A DNA stretch of 15,260 nucleotides. Origin: JBHHYU01 sp046757725 (GTDB lineage: Bacteria; Desulfobacterota; Binatia; UBA9968). A program made the translations under genes and the position numbers. The stretch spans positions 1 through 15,260 of the forward strand of contig JBHHYU010000075.1 in assembly GCA_046757725.1 (NCBI GenBank), in the 5' to 3' direction. Under the pieces are notes generated by a model that had not been told where the DNA came from, searched no databases, and saw only the letters and a program-made list of their open reading frames with translations. Positions 1-6,043 of this stretch are shown here, piece by piece; positions within the stretch are counted from its first letter, which is position 1; every line of letters begins with the position of its first letter.

Positions 1-291
1 ATGTGGGCCTACTTGCACGTGCACTATGTCCCGCGGCCTGAACTGGAAGCCCAGGTGCTGGCCAAGAGCGCCCCTCTACATTATGCGCTTTACACCTTCC
101 ACGAATATAATGATTGGATGTGTGTCGTATTCGCCGTCGGCGCGTTGGCGATGATATGGGGTTACGGTGACGGTCTTCTCCGGAATCGGGTCGCTCAGGT
201 TATCACCCTGGTCCTGATCTGGCTCACTTTCTTTGCTCTTTCTCTGACTATGGCACTGCACGCTGTAGCGGTCCAGCCAAACCTGGGCTAA
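1..291 (+). CDS. Small membrane protein, 5' end uncertain
   Basis: An open frame of 96 codons starts with ATG at the first base of the window and ends in TAA. It may be complete, or the C-terminal end of a longer gene that enters from the left; no ribosome binding site can be seen because the upstream sequence is missing. The protein has a polar N-terminal third with several His and Tyr residues. Two hydrophobic stretches follow, around residues 39-54 and 65-90, separated by a short charged loop (GDGLLRNR), so it is probably an inner-membrane protein with two helices. I do not recognise the family and assign no function. Codon use looks genuine and no better frame competes on either strand. 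Confidence 0.6.
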   Translation: MWAYLHVHYVPRPELEAQVLAKSAPLHYALYTFHEYNDWMCVVFAVGALAMIWGYGDGLLRNRVAQVITLVLIWLTFFALSLTMALHAVAVQPNLG

Positions 292-525
292 CACCATGTG
301 GGTTGCCGCGGCGTGGAAGGCAGAGGGGTGGCAGGCCCAGGATGCCCGCGTGGGATGAAACCTTGGATGGATCAGCAGATCGGAGATTTGCTCCAGTGAC
401 TAAGAGGCCTCTGTACGAGATATTTGATTTACGCTGCTCTACCATCGTTTCCTGTGGAGAAGTTGATTAGGAAAACAGAGCCTGGGCCAAGAAACATTGT
501 GTCTCGATCTTTTTAGTGGGACACT
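292..525. other. Intergenic spacer, no clear element
   Basis: This 234-base gap separates the membrane protein from the peroxiredoxin-like gene. I looked for a terminator, tRNA, riboswitch and sigma-70 or sigma-54 promoter and found nothing convincing. It holds one 20-codon frame (296-358) of plausible composition but without a ribosome binding site. Confidence 0.5.
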
Positions 526-1101
526 ATGTTAATGGAATCCATTCCGCTAGATCGCGTATCCTTACTGGATCTTGAAGGAAAACCTACCAACCTGAAGGAC
601 TACACTTCGGATCTATTGCTTGTAATCTTCTTACGTCACCTAGCCTGACTCCCTTGCCAGGAGCACCTCAGGGAGGTGCAGGCAGTGAAGGGTCAATTCG
701 CGGAACAGGGGGTGGCCATTGTCGTGATTTCGTTTGCCCAGCCGGCACGCCTGATTTATTACCAGCAGATGCAGAAGTGGCCTTTCACTCTGTTGGCTGA
801 CCCGGATCGCAAAGCTTACAATTATTTCGGTCTGAGACGGCTGCCGTGGTATCGTGTTTTCTCTGTTTCCACGCTAAAGTTATACTGGAAGTTGTTGGGG
901 GAAGGAAGAAAGTTTCAGAACTATGGTAAGGACGACTATTTCCAGGCCGGCGGGGACTTCTTACTCGATGATGCGGGCAAAATCTTTTTTGCGCACCATA
1001 GCCACGACCCTTCCGACCGCCCTGCGGCTGCCAGGCTCCTTGAGGAGGTCAGAAGGACTAAAAAGCAAAAGCGGGCTGAAACAATGCATATCCCCGGCTA
1101 A
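526..1101 (+). CDS. Peroxiredoxin-like selenoprotein (UxxC), AhpC/TSA-2 type
   Basis: Read from ATG 526, the frame is open to TAA 1099-1101 except for one TGA at 646-648 (codon 41), giving 191 residues. The protein has a thioredoxin fold of the peroxiredoxin-like AhpC/TSA (PRXL2-like) type. A beta-strand ending in FLRH (35-38) leads into the redox motif, where family members have CxxC; here it is U41-L-P-C44. Downstream hallmarks are intact: WPFTLLADPDRKAY, FGLRRLPWYRV, then GGDFLLDDAGKI and HHSHDPSDRP near the C terminus. C44 is the only cysteine, so a lone pseudogene mutation hitting the catalytic site would be a coincidence. The expected role is a cytoplasmic thiol/selenol peroxidase or reductase. 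A stop at 514-516 limits the start to ATG 526 or ATG 532; the ribosome binding site (AGTGGG) is weak. Automated callers would probably start at GTG 676 and lose the active site. The alternative is an inactivating TGC/TGT-to-TGA change or sequencing error. Confidence 0.82.
649..685 (+). promoter_or_regulatory. Candidate bacterial SECIS element
   Basis: Directly after the in-frame TGA (646-648) the RNA can fold into a two-tier hairpin. The upper stem GCACCT (663-668) pairs perfectly with AGGTGC (674-679) across a five-base loop CAGGG (669-673). The lower stem TTGCC (654-658) pairs with GGCAG (681-685), including one T-G wobble, with an internal bulge AGGA opposite A. The upper stem starts 14 bases and the loop 20 bases after the TGA, within the range of known bacterial SECIS elements, which lie inside the coding region and present G in the apical loop to SelB. 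Folding energy was not computed, and some nested GC-rich pairing is expected by chance. Confidence 0.65.
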
Positions 1102-1604
1102 CCGAGTGCCGTAGCCATTTGGACCGCCCTCTGCTCTTCGTCGGGATGGATCGAAAGGACGGGACATCCCGCATTACGAACCACCTTTTCAGTCACGCTT
1201 CCAACAAGAACGTGAGCGAGGCCGGTCCGTCCATGGGTAGACATAACTATCAGACTCGCCCCCTCCCTTTTTGCCAGGTCGACAATCGTTTTATCGGGCT
1301 TGCCGATCTCTACCTTTTCCCGGGTGTCCACCAGCGGAAGGAGATCGGAGAAGTTATCCTTTAAAAAACGGGCCAGGGCGATCCGGAACCTTTCCATAAG
1401 CTGTTGAGGTAGGTGCCTTGTGTAATTGATCGTCAGTCGCTCTTGCGTCTCTTCTCCGTAATCGATCAGTTCGCCATGGTTGATGACATGATAAATCGTT
1501 ACCTCGGCCCCTACCATGCGACCTAGGTCGAGAGCATAGCGAATACCTGTCCGAGATAACTCTGATAGATCGGTCGGCGCGAGAATCTTTTTGATCTTAT
1601 CCAT
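1098..1604 (-). CDS. Universal stress protein, UspA family
   Basis: This is a 168-residue single-domain Usp protein, probably a cytoplasmic homodimer. It opens with the usual strand and turn (KKILAPTDLSELS), with D12 in the nucleotide pocket position. It carries the ATP-binding signature G125-R-T-G128, then G135-S136 within GLAHVLVGSVTEKV, and ends its core with CPVLSI. An insertion around residues 43-90 makes it somewhat longer than minimal family members. ATG 1604 has a good ribosome binding site (AAGGGGAAGTC before the start). Its TAG stop (1100-1098) overlaps the TAA of the convergent selenoprotein gene, so the two transcripts must be antisense at their 3' ends. A sigma-54-like promoter lies 43 bases upstream of the start, suggesting activator-dependent stress or nutrient control. 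The specific stress it responds to cannot be read from sequence. Confidence 0.93.
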   Translation of the reverse strand: MDKIKKILAPTDLSELSRTGIRYALDLGRMVGAEVTIYHVINHGELIDYGEETQERLTINYTRHLPQQLMERFRIALARFLKDNFSDLLPLVDTREKVEIGKPDKTIVDLAKREGASLIVMSTHGRTGLAHVLVGSVTEKVVRNAGCPVLSIHPDEEQRAVQMATALG

Positions 1605-1658
1605 AGACTTCCCCTTTACTCGTTAAGATTTTTTTCCCCTTGTGATTTATCTATAGGA

Positions 1659-1673
1659 GCATAAAACATGCCA
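1659..1673 (-). promoter_or_regulatory. Sigma-54 (-24/-12) promoter of uspA-type gene
   Basis: On the minus strand the sequence TGGCATGTTTTATGC followed by T matches the sigma-54 consensus TGGCAYG-N4-TTGCW at all but one base (ATGC for TTGC). It has the required GG-N10-GC spacing. The predicted transcription start is near 1647, giving a leader of about 43 bases that contains the AAGGGG ribosome binding site. Confidence 0.55.
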
Positions 1674-1774
1674 TATTGAAAGGCGGCGTGTTACCAGCAG
1701 CTTTGTAGGTTATCTCCGGCCTCTCTTCCTACTTTTGGGATTTCTTCCTCTTCATCTTCTCAATCCTGCGAAAA

Positions 1775-1793
1775 GTAAGCCCCTCCGGCTTAT
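1775..1793. promoter_or_regulatory. Palindrome, possible activator site
   Basis: TAAGCC (1776-1781) and GGCTTA (1787-1792) form a perfect inverted repeat around five bases; flanking G-T and A-T pairs lengthen it slightly. It is centred about 137 bases upstream of the predicted UspA start, the usual distance for a sigma-54 enhancer-binding protein, but lies close to the plus-strand promoter. Binding is inference. Confidence 0.3.
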
Positions 1794-1814
1794 TGAAAAT
1801 AAACAAAACCGTTC

Positions 1815-1829
1815 TGGCATAAGGCTTGC
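1815..1829 (+). promoter_or_regulatory. Sigma-54-like promoter of copper-protein pair
   Basis: TGGCATAAGGCTTGC on the plus strand has the TGGCAY and TTGC elements with GG-N10-GC spacing. The predicted start near 1841 leaves only about five bases before ATG 1846, so transcripts would be almost leaderless. Consistent with this, no Shine-Dalgarno sequence precedes that ATG. The short leader also makes a chance match possible. Confidence 0.4.
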
Positions 1830-1845
1830 GTGTTAAATTTTTAAG

Positions 1846-2583
1846 ATGATAAAAAAAATAAAAATCGCTGCTGTCTGGTTAGGTTTTATCGGGTTCCTGT
1901 TTCTACCCTTTTCTGCATTTGCGTACGAGGAAGTTGCGGTCACGAACGGGGGAACTATTGCCGGCTTTGTAAGATTCCGCGGCAAAGCCCCCGAGCTACC
2001 TCCGTTAAGAATCGTAAAAGCTAAGAAGTTCTGCAAACGGGTTCCGAACGAAACTCTGGTCATGGGGCCCGGCCAGGGAATACGGTATGCGGTGGTCACC
2101 CTAGAGGGAGTCGCCAGAGGGAAAGCAGTTGAAAGGGAAGCATCCCATGAGATGGATAATCTGAGTTGCCGCTTTGTTCCTCATGTTCAGGCGGCAGGCG
2201 TGGGGCAATTTTTGGTCCTCAAGAACGGTGACCCGATTCTCCATACCGTGCACGCTGTTTTCCAACATGGGCAACCGCAGTTCAATGTCGGCCTGTTTCC
2301 TGGAAGGGTGACGCGAAAGCCTCTGGTCAGTCCCGGTATCGTAAAAATTCACTGTGAGGTTCACCCTTGGATGAGCGCATATATCGTGGTAACGGACCAC
2401 CCTTATCATGCCGTCACGGATATCTACGGAGAGTACTTGATCAGCAATGTCCCTCCAGGCACCTATCGGTTGAAGGTGTGGCACGAGAGTTTGGGTGTGG
2501 AGGAGAAAAGGGTTGAAGTTAAAGGAGGGGAAAAGAGCAAAGTAGACTTCACCCTTTCGTTCCCTCAAGGAGCGAGGAGATGA
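1846..2583 (+). CDS. Secreted cupredoxin-like copper protein
   Basis: The protein has 245 residues with a clear signal peptide: KKIK, a hydrophobic core, and cleavage after SAFA at residue 26. The mature protein has a plastocyanin-like domain with the type-1 copper pattern C170-x2-H173-x2-M176 and an upstream histidine, H133, in GDPILHTVH. The C-terminal segment (GEYLISNVPPGTYRLKVWHE) resembles the carboxypeptidase-regulatory-like beta domain often attached to such proteins, which are commonly labelled methylamine-utilisation-like. Extra residues C63, C108 and H113 are absent from or differ in the downstream paralogue. A periplasmic copper-binding or electron-transfer role is likely; the partner is unknown. 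The start is fixed by the signal peptide, yet no ribosome binding site precedes it. Its TGA overlaps the next gene's ATG (ATGA), indicating translational coupling. Confidence 0.85.
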   Translation: MIKKIKIAAVWLGFIGFLFLPFSAFAYEEVAVTNGGTIAGFVRFRGKAPELPPLRIVKAKKFCKRVPNETLVMGPGQGIRYAVVTLEGVARGKAVEREASHEMDNLSCRFVPHVQAAGVGQFLVLKNGDPILHTVHAVFQHGQPQFNVGLFPGRVTRKPLVSPGIVKIHCEVHPWMSAYIVVTDHPYHAVTDIYGEYLISNVPPGTYRLKVWHESLGVEEKRVEVKGGEKSKVDFTLSFPQGARR

Positions 2584-3203
2584 ATTGGCGTCGGCTCCCG
2601 GTTGTAATTTTGTTCTGCTTGTTCTTTCCTGCGCTTGCACAGGGTGTTGAGGCCGATAAGACCGGGATTGTCAAGGGTACTGTTACCATCGGCGGAAGGC
2701 CGACGTCGGACGTCGTCGTTTCGGTTGAAGGGCTTCCGGAGAAACTTCTCAAATCTCAAAGAACGGAGAAACCGATGTCTGTGATCATGGACCAGAGAGA
2801 TAAGAAATTTATCCCTCATGTCCTAGCCGTCCGGCTCGGTGCAACGGTGGCGTTTCCCAACAACGACAAGACGTGGCACAATATTTACTCGACATCGGTA
2901 CCCAAAAAATTTGATCTTGGTCTCTATCCTCCCGGCAAGAGCCGGAAGTTGAACTTTGATAAACCAGGGGTAGTGAGAATTCGCTGCAATGTCCATCCGA
3001 ATATGGAGGCGTTTATCGTAGTTGAAGGTCACCCGTATTTCTCCGCTGCCGACAGGGAAGGTAATTATCGAGTGAATTCCGTCCCTGTTGGGAAATACCG
3101 CCTTGAGATCTGGCATCCTGATTTGGGTAAAAAAATCGTGCCGTTTGATCTGGTTCGTGGTGGAGAGGTGTTGGATATCAACGTTGATCTTAAGGAAAAG
3201 TAA
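2580..3203 (+). CDS. Second secreted cupredoxin-like protein (paralogue)
   Basis: The protein has 207 residues and a signal peptide (RR, hydrophobic core, cleavage after ALA at residue 20). It has the same architecture as the gene before it: a short beta domain, then the copper motif C136-x2-H139-x2-M142 with the upstream ligand H100 in NNDKTWH. It ends with a regulatory-like module (GNYRVNSVPVGKYRLEIWHPDLG). All four expected type-1 copper ligands are visible. It overlaps the upstream gene by four bases and has a ribosome binding site (AAGGAG) within that gene's end. The pair is probably an old tandem duplication, now diverged, whose products may act together in the periplasm. The end converges on the alkaline phosphatase gene with 48 bases between them and no obvious terminator. 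Confidence 0.85.
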   Translation: MNWRRLPVVILFCLFFPALAQGVEADKTGIVKGTVTIGGRPTSDVVVSVEGLPEKLLKSQRTEKPMSVIMDQRDKKFIPHVLAVRLGATVAFPNNDKTWHNIYSTSVPKKFDLGLYPPGKSRKLNFDKPGVVRIRCNVHPNMEAFIVVEGHPYFSAADREGNYRVNSVPVGKYRLEIWHPDLGKKIVPFDLVRGGEVLDINVDLKEK

Positions 3204-3251
3204 TTCATCGGAAGCAGGCTGGTGATGATGCGTGTCAACCTGGCCGGCTTT

Positions 3252-4535
3252 TCAGTGGGTCATGTGCCCCTGAATCAAGGTGGAGAGGTGCTCAGCAAAC
3301 TGCGTGTTGTCTTGATAACCACGAAATTTCTCGGCCCCTACCCCTAAGGCCCCCACGAAAACCGGCTGATTCGTGTGGCCTGTTGAACCCCAAGATACGT
3401 AAGGATTATGAGCTACAATAGCCCTTATTGCTGCGGCTGCCCTCTTGGGGTAGGAATTGGGTTTATGCTTTTCCCTCTTTACAGTCGCCTTTTGGAGGTC
3501 CCTTAGATCCTGCATGGAAGCACCCTTGGTCACACTTAGCCCGCCTGTCTCATGGTCTGCAGTGACCAAAAGAAGGGTTTGACGGGAGTGCTTTTGATAA
3601 AACTTATAGGCGAGCCCCACTGCTCGGTCAAATTCCCTGAAGTCTTGAATCAGGGGAATAACATCGTTTCGATGGGCAGCGGTGTCGTTGTTTTCATTCT
3701 CTATAAAGACGACAAAACCCCGTGGATTTCCCCTTTGCAAAATACGAATGGCGGCCTCTGTCATGTCAGTGAGCGAGGGTTCCATCTTTTTGTCCCGGTC
3801 AATCTCATAGCTCATTTCCTTCAGACTGAAAAGACCTAGTACCTTCGGCCCGTTTATGTTTTTAAGTTCCTCTTTGTTTGACGCATAGGCATACCCCTTT
3901 CTTTGAAAAAGAGCGATCATATCCCGCTTATCTTTTCTTTTGCTGCCCTTTTGGGTACGCGGTAAAAATTGATCGCGGCCTCCGCCGAGTAGCAACTCAG
4001 GTTCCAAGTTAAGGTATTGGTCAACAATCAAACTGTGAAGCTCACGATTAGGGACGTGGGTGGCGAACGCCGCCGGGCTAGCGTCGTAGATGGTCGAGTT
4101 GGTAACCAGCCCTATACGCGCCCCTTTTTTTTTGGCTATTTCCAAAACCGTCTTGGGAGTTTTCCCGTTTGCACAGATGCCGATCTGCTGGTTTCGAGCT
4201 TTACAACCGTTCGCCATTGCAGTGCCTGCTGCACCGGAGTCGGTTACGAGAAAATCCGCCGAGTGGGTTGTTAAAAGCCCCAAAGTCCCTTCCTTCATGA
4301 TCTTGTCGGAGATGGTCAGTCCCTGGTGGTAGATATACCGGTTGTAGAGTCTGGCCAACTCTAGATGGGCAATACCCGCCCCATCAGCCAGGAAGATGAA
4401 GATATACTTAGGGGCCGGTGATTTTGCGACTTTACTTGAAAGGGCCCCTGGGACGTGAAACGAGTTTCCGAAGACCAGAGCGATGGTCGCCATGAATAGA
4501 AACAGGAGCAGCTTTCTTGACATTTTCTGGTTCAT
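3252..4535 (-). CDS. Alkaline phosphatase, PhoA family
   Basis: The 427-residue exported phosphomonoesterase acts in the periplasm or at the cell surface. The N terminus (KLLLFLFMATIALVFG) is a signal peptide or membrane anchor. Catalytic features are all present: D51 in FLADGAG, the nucleophile S100 in VTDSGAAGTAMANG, E279/D284/H288 in IENENNDTAAH, D327-H328 in TADHETGG, and H387 in STGHTNQP. These correspond to the two zinc sites and the magnesium site of the E. coli enzyme. The usual EGG/EGS turn before the zinc aspartate is ENEN here, so substrate preference may differ. ATG 4535 has a good ribosome binding site (AAGAAGGGC). No Pho box was recognised upstream, so phosphate control is not shown. 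It stands alone between convergent and divergent neighbours. Confidence 0.92.
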   Translation of the reverse strand: MNQKMSRKLLLFLFMATIALVFGNSFHVPGALSSKVAKSPAPKYIFIFLADGAGIAHLELARLYNRYIYHQGLTISDKIMKEGTLGLLTTHSADFLVTDSGAAGTAMANGCKARNQQIGICANGKTPKTVLEIAKKKGARIGLVTNSTIYDASPAAFATHVPNRELHSLIVDQYLNLEPELLLGGGRDQFLPRTQKGSKRKDKRDMIALFQRKGYAYASNKEELKNINGPKVLGLFSLKEMSYEIDRDKKMEPSLTDMTEAAIRILQRGNPRGFVVFIENENNDTAAHRNDVIPLIQDFREFDRAVGLAYKFYQKHSRQTLLLVTADHETGGLSVTKGASMQDLRDLQKATVKREKHKPNSYPKRAAAAIRAIVAHNPYVSWGSTGHTNQPVFVGALGVGAEKFRGYQDNTQFAEHLSTLIQGHMTH

Positions 4536-4736
4536 GAGTTGCCCTTCTTGTTTGTCGTATCCTAACTCTCTACAGTGTTTGCATGGGCAAATTTCTGTAT
4601 TTCAGCTTTACTTGTATCAAAACTAGAACGTTCACGCGAGTCAAACCAGCACACCCAGGAAAGTCTGCTGGTGTCTAACCGGGGTTGGAAACCTAAACAA
4701 AGTATGGCACATCATTCAAAGAGCATAAAGGACCCA

Positions 4737-4764
4737 CTGACGGGCCTTGATCCATAGCTAGAAT
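4737..4764 (+). promoter_or_regulatory. Possible sigma-70 promoter
   Basis: CTGACG (4737-4742) and TAGAAT (4759-4764) are separated by 16 bases and precede the TTG-started gene, giving a predicted leader of about 28 bases. The -10 match is good and the -35 moderate. The rest of the 263-base spacer 4536-4798 shows nothing else clear. Confidence 0.3.
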
Positions 4765-4798
4765 GCAAAAGGTCATAAACGAAGGTTAGGAAAAAGCC

Positions 4799-5962
4799 TT
4801 GTCTAAAAAAAATTTACATCGGATCGCCGTGCAAAAAGGGATCGAACAGCTCCGTCAAGTGGGAGTCGAAACGGAAAATCTCTCTTCGGCGGCTGTGGGT
4901 TCAATAAGCGCCCATCTTGGAAAAGGACGTGAGACCGACCTCGCAGCCATCTTTCTTTTAGGTCGCATTGCCGATCCCACCGCCCTTGAGGCCCTTGCCT
5001 CGGTGGAACGGAAGACAACCGATAGAGAGATCAGAAAGGAGATTCGCCGCTCCCTTTTTAAGCTCGCTCAGAGAGGAATGACGGTCCCTCAAGCGGAAAC
5101 GCGAGAGAAATCGGCTCCACGGCCGTTTGTCAAAGTGGGACCGGAGATTGAGGGTTATCTCTCCTCGGTGGACGGTACGGGTGGTCGACTGGTATGGTTG
5201 GCTAGGCCTCAGATCGGAAGTGGACTCCAGTGGCTCCAAGCAATGGTCAGCGATCGGGAAGGGTTGATGCAGGTGGGCGGTGCAATGGTCCGTCGTAAGG
5301 ATTTACGGCGGATGGGTCAGGAGATCAAAGAAAATCATGGTGTCACCATGATCACCATACCTTGGGAATATGGTGATCAAATTCTTTACGAAGGGTTCGA
5401 GAAGGCCAAAGGTGTCGGACGGAGTGAAGTGGAATCATTTCCTTCCTTGCGGTCTCTTTTCACCCAAAGTAAACCGAAGCCCGTTCCCCATCCTGTCTAT
5501 GACCGGTTGAGCTCGGAAGGTGTCCGCTCCGGCGCCTGGCGGGATCTGTCCCGTCGCCTTTTGGATGAACCTGAGTTTCACCCGTGGGTTTTAGATGAGG
5601 ATTGGGTTCAACCGTACTTGGAGCAGATGACAGAGGCTCAGGAGAGCCGTCTTGTGTTAAATCCGCTTCAGAAAGAGGCTCGCTTAGCCGGGATCGTCCG
5701 CGTCGCGGTACGAGACTTCTTTTCAGGTGAGAAAGCGAAACTCTTTCAGAGAAGGATGGAAGATATGGCCCTCTACCTTGGAGAGACCAAACGGGAGGAG
5801 CAAGCAAAACTGGCGCTGGCTTTGGCGCTTCAGCTCAGAGAAGAAGATTTGGGCGGGTTAGATATCTCTTTTTTTTCGGTTTTGATCCAAAAAAGTCTCG
5901 CATTTTATACTTCGCAAACCAAGGCAGAGACGGAAGAGCCCTCTCTAATTGTCAAGCCGTAA
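4799..5962 (+). CDS. Uncharacterised cytoplasmic protein with HEAT-like repeats
   Basis: The protein has 387 residues and starts at TTG 4799. The start is supported by AGGA at 4788-4791 (seven bases upstream) and by good coding character from the first codon; there is no ATG nearby. It has no signal peptide or membrane segment. Residues 46-92 (DLAAIFLLGRIADPTALEAL and the following charged helix) look like one or two HEAT-type helical repeats. A mixed region at 115-190 contains GGRLVWLARPQ and GLMQVGGAMVRRKDLRRMGQEI. The C-terminal half is helix-rich and charged, including PEFHPWVLDEDWVQPYLEQM. No catalytic motif is visible and I do not recognise the family. HEAT repeats usually mediate protein binding, so a scaffold or adaptor role is a guess. 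It is flanked by unrelated convergent and divergent genes and is probably transcribed alone. Confidence 0.8.
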   Translation: MSKKNLHRIAVQKGIEQLRQVGVETENLSSAAVGSISAHLGKGRETDLAAIFLLGRIADPTALEALASVERKTTDREIRKEIRRSLFKLAQRGMTVPQAETREKSAPRPFVKVGPEIEGYLSSVDGTGGRLVWLARPQIGSGLQWLQAMVSDREGLMQVGGAMVRRKDLRRMGQEIKENHGVTMITIPWEYGDQILYEGFEKAKGVGRSEVESFPSLRSLFTQSKPKPVPHPVYDRLSSEGVRSGAWRDLSRRLLDEPEFHPWVLDEDWVQPYLEQMTEAQESRLVLNPLQKEARLAGIVRVAVRDFFSGEKAKLFQRRMEDMALYLGETKREEQAKLALALALQLREEDLGGLDISFFSVLIQKSLAFYTSQTKAETEEPSLIVKP

Positions 5963-6043
5963 ACTTTAAGCGTAGGCATATCTTAGGACACGATCAAGGA
6001 AATCAGCGACGCTTTCCATGGGGTAGACTGAATGGTGAATCCT

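Noticed and set aside
296..358. 20-codon plus-strand ORF after the first gene
   Set aside because: Protein-like composition but no ribosome binding site and no recognisable motif.
676..1101. Peroxiredoxin-like CDS starting at GTG 676
   Set aside because: It would lack the first strand and the redox motif; the in-frame upstream sequence to ATG 526 is clearly coding and only the TGA at 646-648 interrupts it.
526..1101. Simple pseudogene by nonsense mutation
   Set aside because: Possible but less likely: the TGA falls exactly on the redox Cys codon, is followed by a SECIS-like hairpin, and no other lesion is seen.
2101..2640. Long minus-strand open frame opposite the copper-protein genes
   Set aside because: Antisense shadow of two well-supported coding genes.
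3204..3251. Terminator between the convergent copper-protein and phosphatase genes
   Set aside because: No stem with a T tract could be drawn; only short GC complementarity around GGCCGGC.
4575..4757. 60-codon plus-strand ORF in the phosphatase/HEAT spacer
   Set aside because: No ribosome binding site, low-complexity polar composition, no family resemblance.
5966..6019. Minus-strand 17-residue ORF just after the M20 gene
   Set aside because: Helix-like sequence but too short, no ribosome binding site, and separated from the M20 frame by stops; chance not excluded.
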